Shown piece by piece: positions 11,186 through 24,094 of a stretch of DNA of 64,000 nt. Each line of letters opens with the position of its first letter. Within the stretch, counting starts at the first letter, position 1. Origin of the DNA: Oscarella lobularis (Eukaryota; Porifera; Homoscleromorpha; Homosclerophorida; Oscarellidae); the NCBI RefSeq assembly GCF_947507565.1, contig NC_089193.1:1794325-1858324 (forward strand), written 5' to 3'. Under the pieces are notes generated by a model. That model was not told where the DNA came from. It saw only the letters and a list, made by a program, of their open reading frames with translations, and ran no database searches. Both the position numbers and the translations under genes were made by a program.

Positions 11186-11660
11186 TTAATGGGATGCAAG
11201 TGTCTGCAACTCGTTGCGCGCTAGCGGCGCTTACGGTGCAGGCGCATGGAACGCCACTCGTACATAAAAGTAGAGTTACGGGAACGCCCATTTATGGGGT
11301 GCAAGTGTCTGCAACTCGTTGCGCGTGAGTGGCGCTTACGGTTCAGGCGCATGGAACGCCACTCACGCATAAAATAGAGTTGACGGGAACGCCGGTACAA
11401 GTGTCTGCAACTCGTTGCGCGCTAGCGGCGCTTACGGTGCAGGCGCATGGAACGCCACTCGTGCATAAAAGTTGACGGGAACGCAAACACGATCAGAAGA
11501 AAAATTCACGTTCAACAACGATTGAACACGAATGATCGCTTTACTATTTCACGCCTCGCCTCAAATAACGTGATTTTAACGAAAATTCACGCCAAACAAA
11601 AAAAATTAGAGGACGCAAAACACGATCAGAAGGAAAATTCACGTCCCACAGCGATTGAAC
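11186..11660. repeat. Right flanking repeats, direct duplicate of the left flank
   Basis: Three family-B copies (about 11190-11485) followed by family-A copies (about 11486-11660) repeat in direct orientation the B-B-B-A order found at 8270-8717. The satellite is therefore bracketed by a direct duplication of about 430 bp. From 11661 to 11893 there is unique A/T-rich sequence that I read as the 3' flank of CADPS. Confidence 0.85.
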
Positions 11661-11893
11661 TTTGAACACGAGTGATTGGAAAGACATTTTACGCCCCCGC
11701 AACGTGATCAAAACGAAAATTCCCGCCCAAGGACAACAGAAAGAAACTTGACGTCAGACAGCAAGCGAGGGTCCCGCTCCCGCTCCTATATTCTTCTATA
11801 ACCTTAGGGATTTTGTTTGTTTGTTTAATTGTATGCGTTTGTGGGAGTCGTGCAGTCATTGAAGAAGCATTATATATGTATGTACAAACTTTA

Positions 11894-14800
11894 CTACTCG
11901 TCGCTCTCCACTTCGAGACTCTCTTCTGACGGTAGTTCCAGCTCGATTCTGCTCTGCACTATAGTGTAGAGCTGTGATTTCAATTGGGATTGCGAAAGCT
12001 CATACTCCAAAAAATTCGCTACTAAATTCTGAAGCCACAGATTAGACAGTCGCTTCTCTAATTGCTTTATCACGCACTTCCAGCAGTCGATGAATAAAGA
12101 AGATCTGCTCGCGTTGCAATGATCCCGTGCGCGGGTTGACGAAATCCAAAATTCTCTTCACCATAACATTGTACCAAGACTAATAAAAAAATAAATATTT
12201 GGAACAAAAAAGGAAAAGGGGACGAACCAGCATGAAATCTTGAAGTTCGTGGACAAACCAACATTCTAGCCGCCCCAAATTTCTATTTACAAACTGACTA
12301 AAGGGGTCTATTGATTCCATTTTGGGGGCCTAGGAAAACGCATTCAATCTAGGAGTAAACTACTCATACAGTCACGTACAATTATTCTACGAAAAGGCGA
12401 GAATAACGAGTCGCGATCGTATCTGCTCAGCTTTTCAAGAAGATTATTAATGTTTGAAGACAACTAAACAAAGAAATCTCTATTGATGAACTCAGGAAAT
12501 GCCTCTCTTCTTCACCTGCAAGAGAAGACAAGCTTTCATCGTTTGCACGTGCCCAGAAATCGCTTCCCCAACATCGGATCGATATTTTTGCTAAAAAAAA
12601 AGTGAGAAATACGAAACAGAAACTGTGTTTTTACCTTGGAGGCAATAGAAGGTCTCTGACACAAAGGCAAAGCCTAAGAATGGATATTTAGTCCAGTCTA
12701 TGCTTACGTCTATGCACCCACTTTTGTCTGAAGGTCTTGCACGGCTCCTATCATCGTGCAAACGCGCTGAGGCAAGAGATATCGCAAATCGCGACCAAAC
12801 TCGCTTCTCTGATAGCAATTCATAAAGGCATCTTTAATCCTGGGAAATAAAAAATAGAAGAATTCTCATTGGAAAATATTGACTACTTTTCTGCAAGACT
12901 TTCGACAGTGTCAGCGGCTATTCGCACGACTCGAGTCTCCAGATGGGAACGAAAGTCTTCGTCCGGCCATTTGAGACACTCAACAAAGTCAAAAAGATCG
13001 GTTATCTTTTCAAGAAGATCGTGGGTCGCTTTCACACTGAAACAACATAAGAAAGGTGCCTTCTGTACTTTTCTTTGTCTTACTTCGCCACGTCTTCCCA
13101 CGTTTCAGCGGCCAAATTGGCTCTCATCTCCCGCCCCATCTCCTCCTCTTGCTCCGTAAGATATTCCACGACTAGCGGTAGAAATAACTCCTGCATTTTC
13201 ACGTGGGACTTACTGTTACACATCCTGTCTAAAATGAGCCTACATAACCCCAAAGCAGTCCCCTCCTTTCGCCCATACCTTCAACAAGATAGCAATTGAC
13301 CTTATGAAAAAGAGTAAAAACATCCCACGATCCCTTTGGCCGCTCTACGACCGCCGCTTGTAGATCCCCATAGTATAACTCCCACAGGGTCGAATAGAAA
13401 GTGTCCAAGGCGGCAGGATATCGATTAAAAGCCTATATCAGTATCAAAACTACGCGGACCAGAACGACTTAGGTACCCTACGTCTTTGTAGAAGGATTCG
13501 ACTTCCACGCAAGTCCAAATTATTCCATTGCTAAGCTCCATTAGATAGTCCAAGTTTCGCAGATCGGTTGAACTGTCCAGCTCCTCTACGCCGTTTAATT
13601 GGCACACTAAAAAATCGGCTTTTTCGGTTGAAATAATATTATACAGGCAGCTAACGTCTCTTCTCCACTTTCTTTGATTCCGACGCGTAGACGTTTAATC
13701 CAGCAGTTTTCAAGCAGACGGATATCTCGTGCTCAAGCGCAGCCATCTGTGCAGTAGACGATTTCTCAATAACCATTATCTAAATCCTTTTCATGGGCAT
13801 GTTCTCTTCTCCTAGGAACATTTTTACTTTTTCCAGTAATGATAGGGTTCCCTTTAACGCTCCTTGGGGAAATCCGTAAGGAAAAATAGACCTGTCAAGA
13901 CTATTACGTCTATGTCTACAAATCCTAAGCGATTTTTTGATTACCAAAAATTTCTAACGTTTCTCAATAAAATCATTTTCAAGTCGTCTTTGACTTTCGT
14001 AAATATTTTCACTTCTTCGTTGAGTACACTTCCAGTGTGACCGCTGTCAGGTCTATCAAAACGTAGACAAATAAAAATTTCGTCTTTTATCGTTATCGTA
14101 CTTAAAGCCGTGTATGTGCGCCTCTACAAACGTGTAGCAGTAGTGAAAGAGACTCGGATCGACGATAGCGCCATTCCACGATCGCTCCACGAGCTCTCGC
14201 AGAGCGCAGAGCGTAAACTGACAAGCCCGGACCCCATATCGCGAGCAGTATTCTTCCAGAACAAATCGTTGCCCCGGAGAAAGCCAACCCTAATAAATAA
14301 ATAAATAAATAAATAAAACCTATAAACGATTGTCTTGTTGTCTTTTTATAATAAAGTGTACCAAGCTGACTGTGCTTTCTTTGAATCTGTGATCGAAAAC
14401 GCGGCTCAGTAACGTCGCAAATAGGGAATCGTGATCGAGCTGCGTAACGTCTGTCTGGAGGAAGTCGTCCAAGCCAAGCAACTGACTCGTGGAATCAACT
14501 ACAAAAATCCTCACTCAAGGAGAAGCAAAGAGAATACGAATAGCAAAGGAAATCGAAAGAAAGGACCTGGGGTCTATAAACTACCCTCCAACGTCAATTT
14601 TCTCACCAGAAGCACTGGTCTTGAGTGGACGACGAACTGGAGTTGGCTTGTGCTGTTGGCCAGTGGCTCGATAGAGAGCCATGACCCATTGACTACGATC
14701 CCTATCGTCTTTGCATCCCATTATAAGACTATCTCCCTCTCTATCTGTCCTGAATTGAAACGTATAAGCGTCACCTATCCGAAAATCATTGATTTGGGAG

Positions 14801-16946
14801 TTTGAAAAGGAATTCGTATATAGAGACCCTCGAGATATTCCGTTTCGCAGTAATCCACCGTGAATCCTTTCAGTTGAAGAACGGTTTTGGGATCGCTGTG
14901 CCTTTCGTTGAAGGAGCACAGAGCGAATTTGAACGGAGTCACCTGCACACCAAATAGAGGGTAAGAAATAAACGATCTCCTTTTAATTAATTAATCTAAC
15001 CTGGACAAGACAAAGATATCTCAATTTCCATTTTTTCCAGCACGTCGTTCCTTTGACGTACAAAAACCTAAGGCATTTATTTGTCTTCTATTTGCAATAA
15101 GCCGTACACACTCCTCACCCAGACTTCTTCATTGTATCAGGCCGATCAATTTTAGCTGAAGCGGTTATAAAGACTTTGTCTGACTGACCAAAGCAATCGG
15201 CCTTGTGTTTCTTAAGCATAACGGGATTCGTCGTAGTTGGAGTCAAAACAATCTACGTATACGTGACGATGGGATGAGATGCGTTCTCGCTTAGCCACGT
15301 ACCTTCGCAAGTCTTTTATCTTCGGATCGAACTCCAACCTTTTCAAAGAAACCCGAACTCTCCGTATAGAGTTCAATGCAGACGTGTGGCCGTGGAACGG
15401 TTGTAGCGAAATTCCCCTCCGTTTCCCACCTAGGAAATCCACTCGAAACTAAATATCCTTAAAAAATCTGAGTGCATACACTGGACGATTTCCTTCCATT
15501 CGATCAGTCATCATTTTTTCCTGACAACCGTCGACCTAGGAGACCCCAAATGTGGACTAAAAACTTCGAAATTGTGTCACTGACTTTCATGACGGCGTAG
15601 AAGACTTTCTTGGCTGATAGATTGAGCAGGGACATGTCGCCAGCTTCTTGCACGACCACCTAAACTCAGCCCAATCTCAGATTAATAATTCGACAATAGG
15701 GAAAACCTACTTCGACGTTGAACGGCATCACTATATCTGATTTAGCTATTCCAGAATCGGATTCTGCAAACCGTTTCATAGCTAGTCGACTATAAAAAGA
15801 AGCAAGCCACTAGCATCGATTTTTATTGAGTTTCCTGCATACCGGTTTCTCATTGGCTGCCCTGATTGGCCTTTACCTCCTTTCGCATCGAGCAAACGCA
15901 TCAAATTAGCAATGATCTCTACCTTTTCTCTCTTGTACAACGTTCCCATGCCGAGTTTAGTGAATTGCTGGTGAATTTTGTCCTAGGAAGGAACGCTGTT
16001 TCAAAGATCTCGGCATCGAAAGTGTTTCATACGACGTCTATTGCGTCCAAGGCCAAAGAGCGAGCTTCCAATTCTCGCCGCACAGCAGACGCTTGCTCAT
16101 CATCGTGTCCTAACTAAAAGAAAAAAAAAACGCCTTAGGGTCTCCGTCAAAAATTCAATGATTTCTTACCTGAAACATATTAAAAAGAGACAAGTGCTCG
16201 ACTTTCTTAACGCCCAGAACTTCTTGAAACATTTCGTAGAGTTGATCCGTATTCATCATGACGTTTACGCTGGAAAAAGTCGTCTCGTTTGACGTCGTCC
16301 GATGGACAATCTCTTTATCCAACGCTCCAATATTCAAATTCTGCATCCACACGTTCAGCACGCGCTCCATCGTCAAATTCGCCGACAATTCCAATTCGGA
16401 TATAATCCGTTTCGCCATATTAGCAAATACGACGGAAAAATTATTCGTCGTCCAACCGCCAACGCGAACAATCGTCTCAACGTCGACGGACGTGAGAACG
16501 CGTTTGAGAAAAATCTCGACGGCTCCCAAAAACGCTTCGTCCGACTTCTCGTCGTCCGCATTCGCCAGCATCGTCTCGCAGTGGTGACGCAAGCGAATCA
16601 ACTGGCTCTCCGTCGTTCGTTTCGGATAGCTTAGACTCTGATCGACGTGCTGGTCGTTTGCAAAGGGATAGGCGATGCAACGAGCGACGAGGACGTAGAG
16701 TTTGAGATGCAGTTTGTCGGATGGGTCGGGGGGTACGAGCGACGAGCGGCGCGACAGCGAGTCCGCCAGTTGCGGAGGAATAGGGGAAAGGAAGGTGCGG
16801 GATGTGCTGGAAATATTGTCGCCGCCGCCGCCGCCGCCGCCACCGCCGCCACTGATGACCGGCAACGGTGAAAATGGGCGGCCTAGATCATTGTCGGAAC
16901 TTTCGCTGTCGTCGCGTTCGTCTTCGGATGATGATTGGGCAATCAT
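11894..16946 (-). CDS. CADPS: CADPS/CAPS, calcium-dependent activator protein for secretion
   Basis: Priming factor for dense-core and synaptic vesicle exocytosis, acting at the plasma membrane with syntaxin and PIP2. Start at 16946: MIAQSSSEDERDDSESSDND, close to the acidic Ser-rich CAPS N-terminus, then a run of 10 Gly. A conserved helical block includes LYVLVARCIAYPF and QLYEMFQEVLGVKKVEHLSL. A C2-like region (VVVQEAGDMSLLNLSAKKV, about 15600-15720) follows. The PH domain covers about 14600-15040, with DREGDSLIMGCKDDRDRSQW and VMALYRATGQQHKP. The MUN/MHD-type C-terminal half includes DSLFATLLSRVFDHRFKEST, then SPGQRFVLEEYCSRYGVRAC near 14250, and runs down to the acidic end LEVESDE-stop at 11894. 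All conserved regions appear in order over about 20 short exons, so the gene looks complete and functional. It is divergent from PRR5. Confidence 0.95.
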
Positions 16947-17302
16947 GGCCTGATGCTAAAAATGATAATCTAACTTTAGTGCCATCAACGTCATGCGCTT
17001 TTATTTTGCGGAGACTTGGAGGCTGTGCCCATGGGCCCACTAGCTGGACGCCGTCTCGCTCTCTTACAGCCTTCGTCGTGGCTGTTTCGTTCTCGAGAGT
17101 GCGTGGGAATGTGTGGGAAGAGATCGGTATCGCGCATATCGCTCTCGCTAGGACAGTGTCTCTTCGCCTGTATCTATAGGTTCTTACCTTGTCTCGGACG
17201 AGTAAAACGACGTTGAAGAACGACCTAATACAGGCAGTTCCGTTCTCTAACACGAAAGCAGGGAGGTGATAACGCACGCTGACAAAGAACGTAGATCTAT
17301 CA
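16947..17302. promoter_or_regulatory. Divergent CADPS/PRR5 promoter region
   Basis: 356 bp between the CADPS start (minus) and the PRR5 start (plus). It is open on the minus strand by chance but shows no conserved protein. No TATA box is seen. Inferred to hold both 5' UTRs and a bidirectional promoter. Confidence 0.5.
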
Positions 17303-18797
17303 TGGCCAGTTCTAGCGATTCCCATGCCATTCAGCGTAAGAAAAGCCACGCGTGGTGCTGAGAAACCAGTCTACGTTTCGCTCTAGCGTCGCCGGGAGTG
17401 AGTAGGCTGAACAACGAAGACTGGAATAGGTCGAAAAAATATAATAGCCTGGAACCTAAGACTGAAAGAGAAATTTCAGGGTGCAGAAGGCCGTTACGAC
17501 TCTCTTTCAGCAGAGACAGACAAACATTAACTTTGATTTGGAATCGCTTCGAGTCCAACTGAGGTTAGATTTTAATTTCATTTTGATGAGTATCAAATTT
17601 TTGTATGTGAAGTAATCTTCTGAAATCGGACGTACGAGAATTTATTCCGCAGTATTATCAGGTTAATCAATTTAGACCTTATCTGTTTTGTCGCGTGAAG
17701 TAAGACAATAAATAATACGTAGGAACATTTGCTAAAGAAAGGCATGATCATTTTGCGAGAAGCTGTCAAGGAAGAGACAGGCATGTAGTTCCGTAGAAAA
17801 ACGGCTTTTTCTCTTCTCTTTACCTCTGCATTTCCAGGTATTGCTCTCTTGAAAAAACTAGCTCAGCTTTGGGAGCGTTTCTTCTGCATTATCCTTCCCA
17901 AATTGCAAGCGATATTTTGCCCTATTGAAGTGCAGTAGCTAGACTTTTTGAAAAGGATTTAGGCCGAAATTTGTCCTCACAGGTTCTCAATTGTTCCGTT
18001 CAGTCACTGACCCTGCTAAGTTTTCGCGATATAATTGTTCTAAAAACGAAATTGGACGGTAGCAGTTGACATATATAAATCACTTTAGTCTCAATACTTA
18101 ATTTTGAAGAGGCATTGAGAGAACAAGAGGGAAACGTACCTCCAAGAATCAAGCAAATGCTCCTTGTTCTCCAAGTAATACTTTTGACCTACGAAACGAC
18201 ATTTATACTCACTTTTTTAGGGGGTGAGAGAATCGCCTCCAACTGAAAATCTTATCAAACTCGAGTCCATGGTAGGACTCGTTGTGAGACCCTATCTGAG
18301 ACCCAGTTTCCTGTCTCACGCCTACACTCAGAATCGGAGCGAGAAACACCGCTTCAAAACCTCTCAATCCGAAACTGGAACGCAGCACCCACAGTAAGAA
18401 AAATACCGAAAATCGCAAATGATATATATATGTTTATATGTGTAGTGTTCTTCACGGAGCTTTGAGTATCCCTGGTGCCCCTACTGGCGTTTCTACCGCC
18501 ACTCCACTACGGCACACGTCATCGAGCGGCACCATTAATCCCATACATCGATCACGCAGCTATTCAGTCCACGAAATCATCCCCAAAGCGAGTCGCCTTC
18601 ATGCAGGCGGGGGTAGCAGCGGCGGAGGAAGCAGCAGAAGAAGCAACGAAGCTATCCCCGATGCTATCTATAAGGAATTCGTCAAAGGATCGACGCTGTC
18701 ATTGGACGAATTGTCGACGCGCCCGCAGAGATTGTCCAAACAGCAACGAGCGGAAATACTCGCCGAATTCAGCGATCTCAAATCGACTGTAGTCTAA
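17303..18797 (+). CDS. PRR5: PRR5/Protor, TORC2 subunit
   Basis: Homologue of PRR5/PRR5L (Protor), a Rictor-binding component of mTORC2. Exons, joined by hand: 17303 MASSSDSHAIQ; then VSRLNNEDWNR joined to VQKAVTTLFQQRQ (family HNGVIAVFQ region); LKKGMIILREAVKEETG near 17725-17780; IALLKKLAQLWERFFCIILP near 17840 continuing KLQAIFCPIE (family SDVLPMLQAIFYPV block); FEEALREQEGNVPPRIKQML near 18105-18160; SPPTENLIKLESMVGLVVRP near 18230; and a last exon 18447..18797 with HRSRSYSVHEI (family phospho-Ser region) and SNEAIPDAIYKEF. Introns are short. The order and spacing of conserved blocks match PRR5 well. It converges on the SNX gene with 111 bp between stops. Confidence 0.86.
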
Positions 18798-18908
18798 TAA
18801 TACGTGGAAACGAACGCCCAATAGTTAATTTTTCGAGTTTAAAAGCCAGTTCTTAGGTAGTTAGTCGAGTGTGTACAAAAATACTATGAAACGAGCGCCT
18901 CCTCCTTC

Positions 18909-21526
18909 TCAGTATTCGGTTGTGACTTGGTCGTAGTTTTGGAGCGATTCAGTGAGCTTGCTGATGATCTGTGGGATTTCTATTGCTATGCGAGTGTCTC
19001 GTGTCTGCGTGCGTGTCTTACGGATTGATGGAACGCGATTTGCTCTTTAAGAAAGTGGGTCATTAGTTGCTTGAAATCGGCCACGCGTTCTCGCTGAAAG
19101 TGATTAATTTCAGCTACGAAAGAAAACCGGTCTTACCCCCTTGGGACTACTTTGCTGATTCCCACGCACCTAAAGCGACGGCCGAAACGGCGTTCGTTCT
19201 TCCTTTTACATCAGCTACTTCTTGATCCTATATATATTATAGAATAGGGGTGCTTCTGTCCTAATAATAAGGCCTTGATGCTTACACTTGTCTTGCCCTC
19301 TTCGACTAGTTTCTCGCATTCTTGCACTTTTCCAACAGCACCCTTTCAAAGCCCCATTACTACCAAAGTGCCTAGAGAAACCCCGGACTCCCACCCACCT
19401 TGTGCACTTGGACTATATCAGGAAAGGAGGAAAGCAAACCGACGTATTCCTTTACGCCGTCAATCAGGGGAATCAAATCGTTCTTAGGCTGAACCCCCCC
19501 ATTGATCTATTGTACACACGCGCGATCTCTGTCTCTCACCTGTTCTTCATACGCTAGGGCAATGTTGGAGTACGTTTGGCCCGTGTGAATGATGGCTTTA
19601 GTCAAATCAGGAGAATCTGCTTACGCAAGACCAGTTTAGTTAATTCTTTTTAATAGACTTTAGGAAAAAATTACGAGATTGTTTTTGATCACTCTCAAAG
19701 CACGTTCCAAGAGAGTGGAGACTCGTTCCTAACTTCTGAAACTCTCTCTTGAACGCTAAAGTGAGAGCAAAGGGTGTATATTATAAAATATCTAGCTATA
19801 ATGCAAGGCTGAGACTTACGGCCTGATACTTTTTCGCAGTGATTTGTCAACTTGTCTTTCAGCGATAGCAACGTTTCGTCCATGTGACGAGAAAATCGTC
19901 CAAAATTCTCCACTTCCTGGTCACTAAGAAGATAAAATCGAGAAGCTATCTAAGGTATTTCTTATCCAGGTCTAACCTATTCTCTAGCGACAAACTGGGA
20001 ACGGATTCTAGAGCGAGAAAGAACGCTGATCCAACTACAGTATCCTTTTCCGCTTTTCTTTTTCCGGCCTTCCACTCCTAAATTTGCATAACAGGTCTGA
20101 AATTTTTATGAATTTTTCTCTCTCTTTTGCCTTTTCGCTGTCGCCACTTGTGAGGAAATGATCCAGAACGGCGCACTGTGATATCACCGGGTGCCTAGCA
20201 ACGCGATTGAGCCAAATTTCAAGCTTTTCTCGACGCTTTTCAATGAACTCCTCCCCATAGCGACCTATAGCCACATCCCACATAAATAATAATAATGAAA
20301 TAATGATTAATGTACCGGAGTACTGCTTGTCTGGAAGAGGCGGAACAACGAGCATCGTAAACTTCTCCACAAGCCGATCATGCAACCAATCAAAGTGCTT
20401 GAACCGTCGGCTCACGGAAGCAACACCACGCTTAATTAATTAAGAAACTAATGTATATGTATATTAATCTTTGATATAGTCTCACTGAAGTGGAAACTTG
20501 ATAGGCGGTAAAACTCTTTATTCCCTTATATTTGCTCTTCTTGGTTGGCTCGGATATGGCGCACGTGTAGTGATCGCCACGAAATTGCCACGAGGGGCAA
20601 TGCAACGTATCCTAGCCCGACAAAAAAATTCAGATATCTCGATTTGAAGAAGAGGACCCCTCACCAGTCCAATCGCCAGCTTATCGGAACTCTTCAGCTG
20701 AATTTTCAGGCTCACCGAACCAATAACAAAAGCCTCGCCACCCGATTTCACAAAGGACGAGAATCTAAGTCGATTCCAAATCGTAGAAAAAAAAAAGTTA
20801 TTGACAAAAATAATATTTCTCGACCTGTTGATGTTCTTTCGTATCGTCCCCGTACGCGAAATCGTTGTCGAGCCGCGTCGACTCGGCGACGTTAAATTGA
20901 AGTTATTTGGGTCGGAAGAGGCGACAGGGATAGCGGAGGCGGCGGCGGGGACAGCGGCGGCGGCGGGGGGACCGGAATCCTCTACGTCATCGTCCCAGTC
21001 ATCCCAGTTCTCGTCTCCCGCGCCCGAATCGACGTGAATGTCGGGAATCGCCGCCGATGCGACGGGAGGAGCGGCCGCGGCGGCGACCGGGGCGGGATTT
21101 GAACCCAAATCGAGCAGCTATGTAGAAACAGTACGCGTCGAGACACGCCCACTAAGAGGGACGAAGTTCCCCGAACTCGGAATAACACCCCCCTAACTGA
21201 ATCTCGCGACGGTTTCTATCTATTTCGTTTATTTGCTTTCTATCGCGTCGTACTTCGACGTAGGTTTCGGGAAATAGACCGGAGGCGCCGTTCGCTGCAA
21301 TTCCTTCCCACCATCCGTCGCCGAGGTCCTGAAAAACGGCTCGTTTGTTGCTGTGAGTGACAAGGGAGCTAACCTGTCGTATAATCGTGACGACTTCGCC
21401 TTCGGTTAGCACCAGTTCGCCCGCGGATGGGTCACCTTCAAAATCGTAGAGCAGTCTTGCCTAAGAGAAAGCCGTGAGGGCAGGAAAAAGCAAAAAAACT
21501 ACAATTTAGCTAACCCGCAGAGCCAT
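18909..21526 (-). CDS. SNX9/18/33: SNX9/SNX18/SNX33-type sorting nexin (SH3-PX-BAR)
   Basis: Membrane-remodelling endocytic adaptor that couples dynamin and N-WASP to PI-lipid membranes. Exon 1 is only four codons (MALR) from 21526. The SH3 domain continues ARLLYDFEGDPSAGELVL, TEGEVVTIIRQ, DLGDGWWEGIAANGASGLFP (about 21200-21475). An acidic linker with DDWDDDVEDS (about 20980) precedes FSSFVKSGGEAFVIGS, the conserved pre-PX motif of this family. The PX domain includes RRFKHFDWLHDRLVEKF and VVPPLPDKQY with FIEKRREKLEIWLNRV (about 20150-20415). The BAR domain fills 18909-20040 and ends KLTESLQNYDQVTTEY-stop. A single gene stands where vertebrates have three paralogues. Intron phases were checked only at a few junctions. 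Confidence 0.93.
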
Positions 21527-21774
21527 TATCAATGTATTGGACGCAAATTCGAGCCGATTCGCGAGCGTCCACACCCTTAGCGCACTTACGATACACATTG
21601 GCACGTGGAGAATTTAATCAATTAACGTCGCTTTTCGGTGTCGTTAAATTCGATATAGATGAAAAAGAAGCAAGTTTTTATAAAAGTAGACTAGAAAAAG
21701 ATAGACTAGCAGAATGAAAACAACCAAAACAAATCGGTCGATAAACAGTAACAGTAGACAGATAATTTTTTTTC

Positions 21775-23925
21775 TTATGACATGACCTGAGTGAGCGTTT
21801 TCCTCTGAGGAAAGTCGCCCTTGCTAATAGCTATATGAAATCGGACGGCATGAATTTCTCTCATGCCAATATCACGCAGTGCTTCCATATCGCATTCAAC
21901 GAGCCAATAACCCTCCACGTCAAACTCTCGAAACGCGTCTTCGTACTTTTCTAGCCCACACCCGCGCAGCAATTTCAAAACCTCATCTCGACTAAAGCCA
22001 GCTAAGCATTCAATAGGATCCTTGTCATCATAAATACGCGATGATGATGATGATGATGACGACGACGGCTTTTCTCTTTCACTCTGCTCGAGATAAGCCT
22101 TCAGCATTTTTTTCCGCGTCTCTTCCTTTCTCAGCTCGTTTTCCAATCTCGTTAACTCGTCTTTGAGAGCAGTATCTCTCACCATGGAAACGTAGCCGCC
22201 GCCTTCAGACATTTTGTAAGGGGGAGGGCGCGGAGGCCCAGGAGAGGAAGGGGCCAAGCGAGAGCGAGGAGACAAGGGACTTCCGCCGCCGGGTGGAGGC
22301 GGAGGAATTGGACGACGCAGTCTACTTCCCGGACTTCCCGATGGACTATTCGACGGACTACCTGTAGGCGATTTTTCCTCGCTACTTCGTCTCAGCAAGA
22401 AATTCAGACCCTTCTTCATCATTGATTTCGCCGCGGCTGTTTTCGATTTCCCCGCCGTTTGATGAGGAAGATTAAACGATTCCCCGCGTTGAACCCTGGG
22501 GGGGTGCGGTTGCACTAAAAACAAACGTAAGTACACACCCGGCTTCCTATAGATATCATCATGCATTGGACGCATTTTCAAGGTGGTAGAGCCCCCCTAG
22601 TACTTACGTGGTGACCGTTGAGGAACGGGAGGCGCTGGCGCTTCAGCTGGCTTCCCAATATCTTCCAATTGCTTCAGCCGCAAGACTGATGCGTCAGACA
22701 GCTGCGATCTCATCGCCAGCTCCAACATTCTCCAACACAAACCCTCCAACTTCAAATTCATCTTCGATTTGCGTAACTTCAAAGAACTGCCGCTGTTCGC
22801 CTCGTCGCAAACGACGTCATAGAAACGCGTTTCGCCAAGATCCATGGTCCTAGGACCAACTTCGCATTCACTAGTATACTTCCTACCACCAGAATGGGGC
22901 TGAAAGAACATCCCAACGCGTTGATAGTCGGCCGCTTTAATCAATTGATAATTCAAAGCCCCGGCGTTAACGGATATCAATTTAGAGCTGACTTTCTCGT
23001 TTAGCGGCACTTTAACGAGAGGAAACAGATCTCGATAAGCTGATAAATCCGCTTCAGGGGGCCCAATTTTAGAAATAGCTGTAAAATCGACGAGCCCGTA
23101 CAAAAGATAATAGGGATCTTCGTCGGATTTTCGCCCGGGACTTCCCTCGAGAAATCGCAAAGGGGATTCGTCGTAGACTTCGAGTGCAAAAACGCGTTGG
23201 GATTTGTTCAATTCGCTAGCTATAGCGTAGTAACGTTTCGCGTAGCGTTTCAGACGAAGCGGAACGGGCAGTTCCGGCACGTGCCTGAGTCCGCCGCGCG
23301 CCGCTTTGCGTCGCAGGTGCATACGCGCGCGCATGGGTAGCGCGCGCGCGTAGACGAGCTCGCAAGGGAGGTAACGTTCGTTTGAGGGCGCCGTTAGCGT
23401 GAAATTCGCCTCCAAGTCGGCGGGAACTCGATATTGTTCTATTGCTTTCGTTTGGGTCATGTGATTGAAGTAGTGCCGGGTCGCGCGAACGAAAACGCTT
23501 CCGTATTCGTCGCGCTCCGTCTCGCCGAATTCGATAAGATCGTCTTCGTCGATTTGGAGCCCATCGGGGAGGAGGAGAGCGACGGTCGCGTAGACGGGCC
23601 CCGGTTGGGGATTCGCGCTAATCACGTCGCGCGCCGTGCGATATCTCGTGTCGTCGAGCTTGGGATTTGTAGGAAGGGGTTCGAAAAGAACGCTCGAGTT
23701 GAGCGGTATTCGTATCTCGCGTCCGTCCGATTCTTTTTCCGCCGATATCACGTCGTCTTGCGCGACGAAGTGGATGCGTATTCGCGCGCCGGCGCTAATC
23801 GATTCGGCGTCCGTGGGGCCGTCGAAACCTTCGACGACCGTCAAATCGGTGGGGAGGCTGTGACGTTCGAGAATATCGCGCAGGCGCAGTTTTTGGCCGG
23901 GGAGAACTGAAAGCGGTGTTGCCAT
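21775..23925 (-). CDS. GAREM: GAREM-like CABIT-SAM adaptor
   Basis: Two-exon gene. Exon 1 (23925 to about 22609) starts MATPLSVLPGQKLRLRDILE and encodes a CABIT-type region, with LPTDLTVVEGFDG as its entry motif and GARIRIHFVAQDDV. It ends in a proline-rich PxxP segment APAPPVPQRSP suited to SH3 binding. After an intron of about 100 nt, exon 2 has further PPPPPGGGSP proline stretches, a charged coiled-coil-like part (LENELRKEETRKKMLKAYLE), a Ser run and a C-terminal SAM domain (FSRDEVLKLLRGCGLEKYED to IHAVRFHIAI). CABIT + proline-rich + SAM is the GAREM architecture, an adaptor linking EGFR and GRB2 to ERK. Sequence similarity to human GAREM is weak outside the architecture, so orthology is inferred. 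It is divergent from MRI1. Confidence 0.75.
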
Positions 23926-24094
23926 GTCCTCTGACTGACGACAGGGAACTGCACCGTGAAAGCGAAGTCAAAGTGAGACTGTTTTCTGTCGAACAGAGGT
24001 CCCGGAGAGCCGCACTTTAGTCCTAATCTAATTGAGCTGTTGTGTATGCCACACCCACGAGCTAAACGACCACCCAACCAGTAGTGCGCTAAAA
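23926..24094. promoter_or_regulatory. Divergent GAREM-like/MRI1 promoter
   Basis: 169 bp between divergent start codons; no TATA box. Inferred bidirectional promoter from spacing. Confidence 0.45.

Noticed and set aside
9560-11328. Several long Leu/Phe/Cys-rich open frames, up to 115 codons
   Set aside because: They lie wholly in the 59-bp satellite, recur at exact satellite spacing, and exist only because the repeat lacks stops in its forward frames. No start context, no independent gene structure.
16888-17349. 153-codon minus-strand frame upstream of CADPS
   Set aside because: Covers the divergent promoter and overlaps CADPS and PRR5 first exons in a different frame; no family features.
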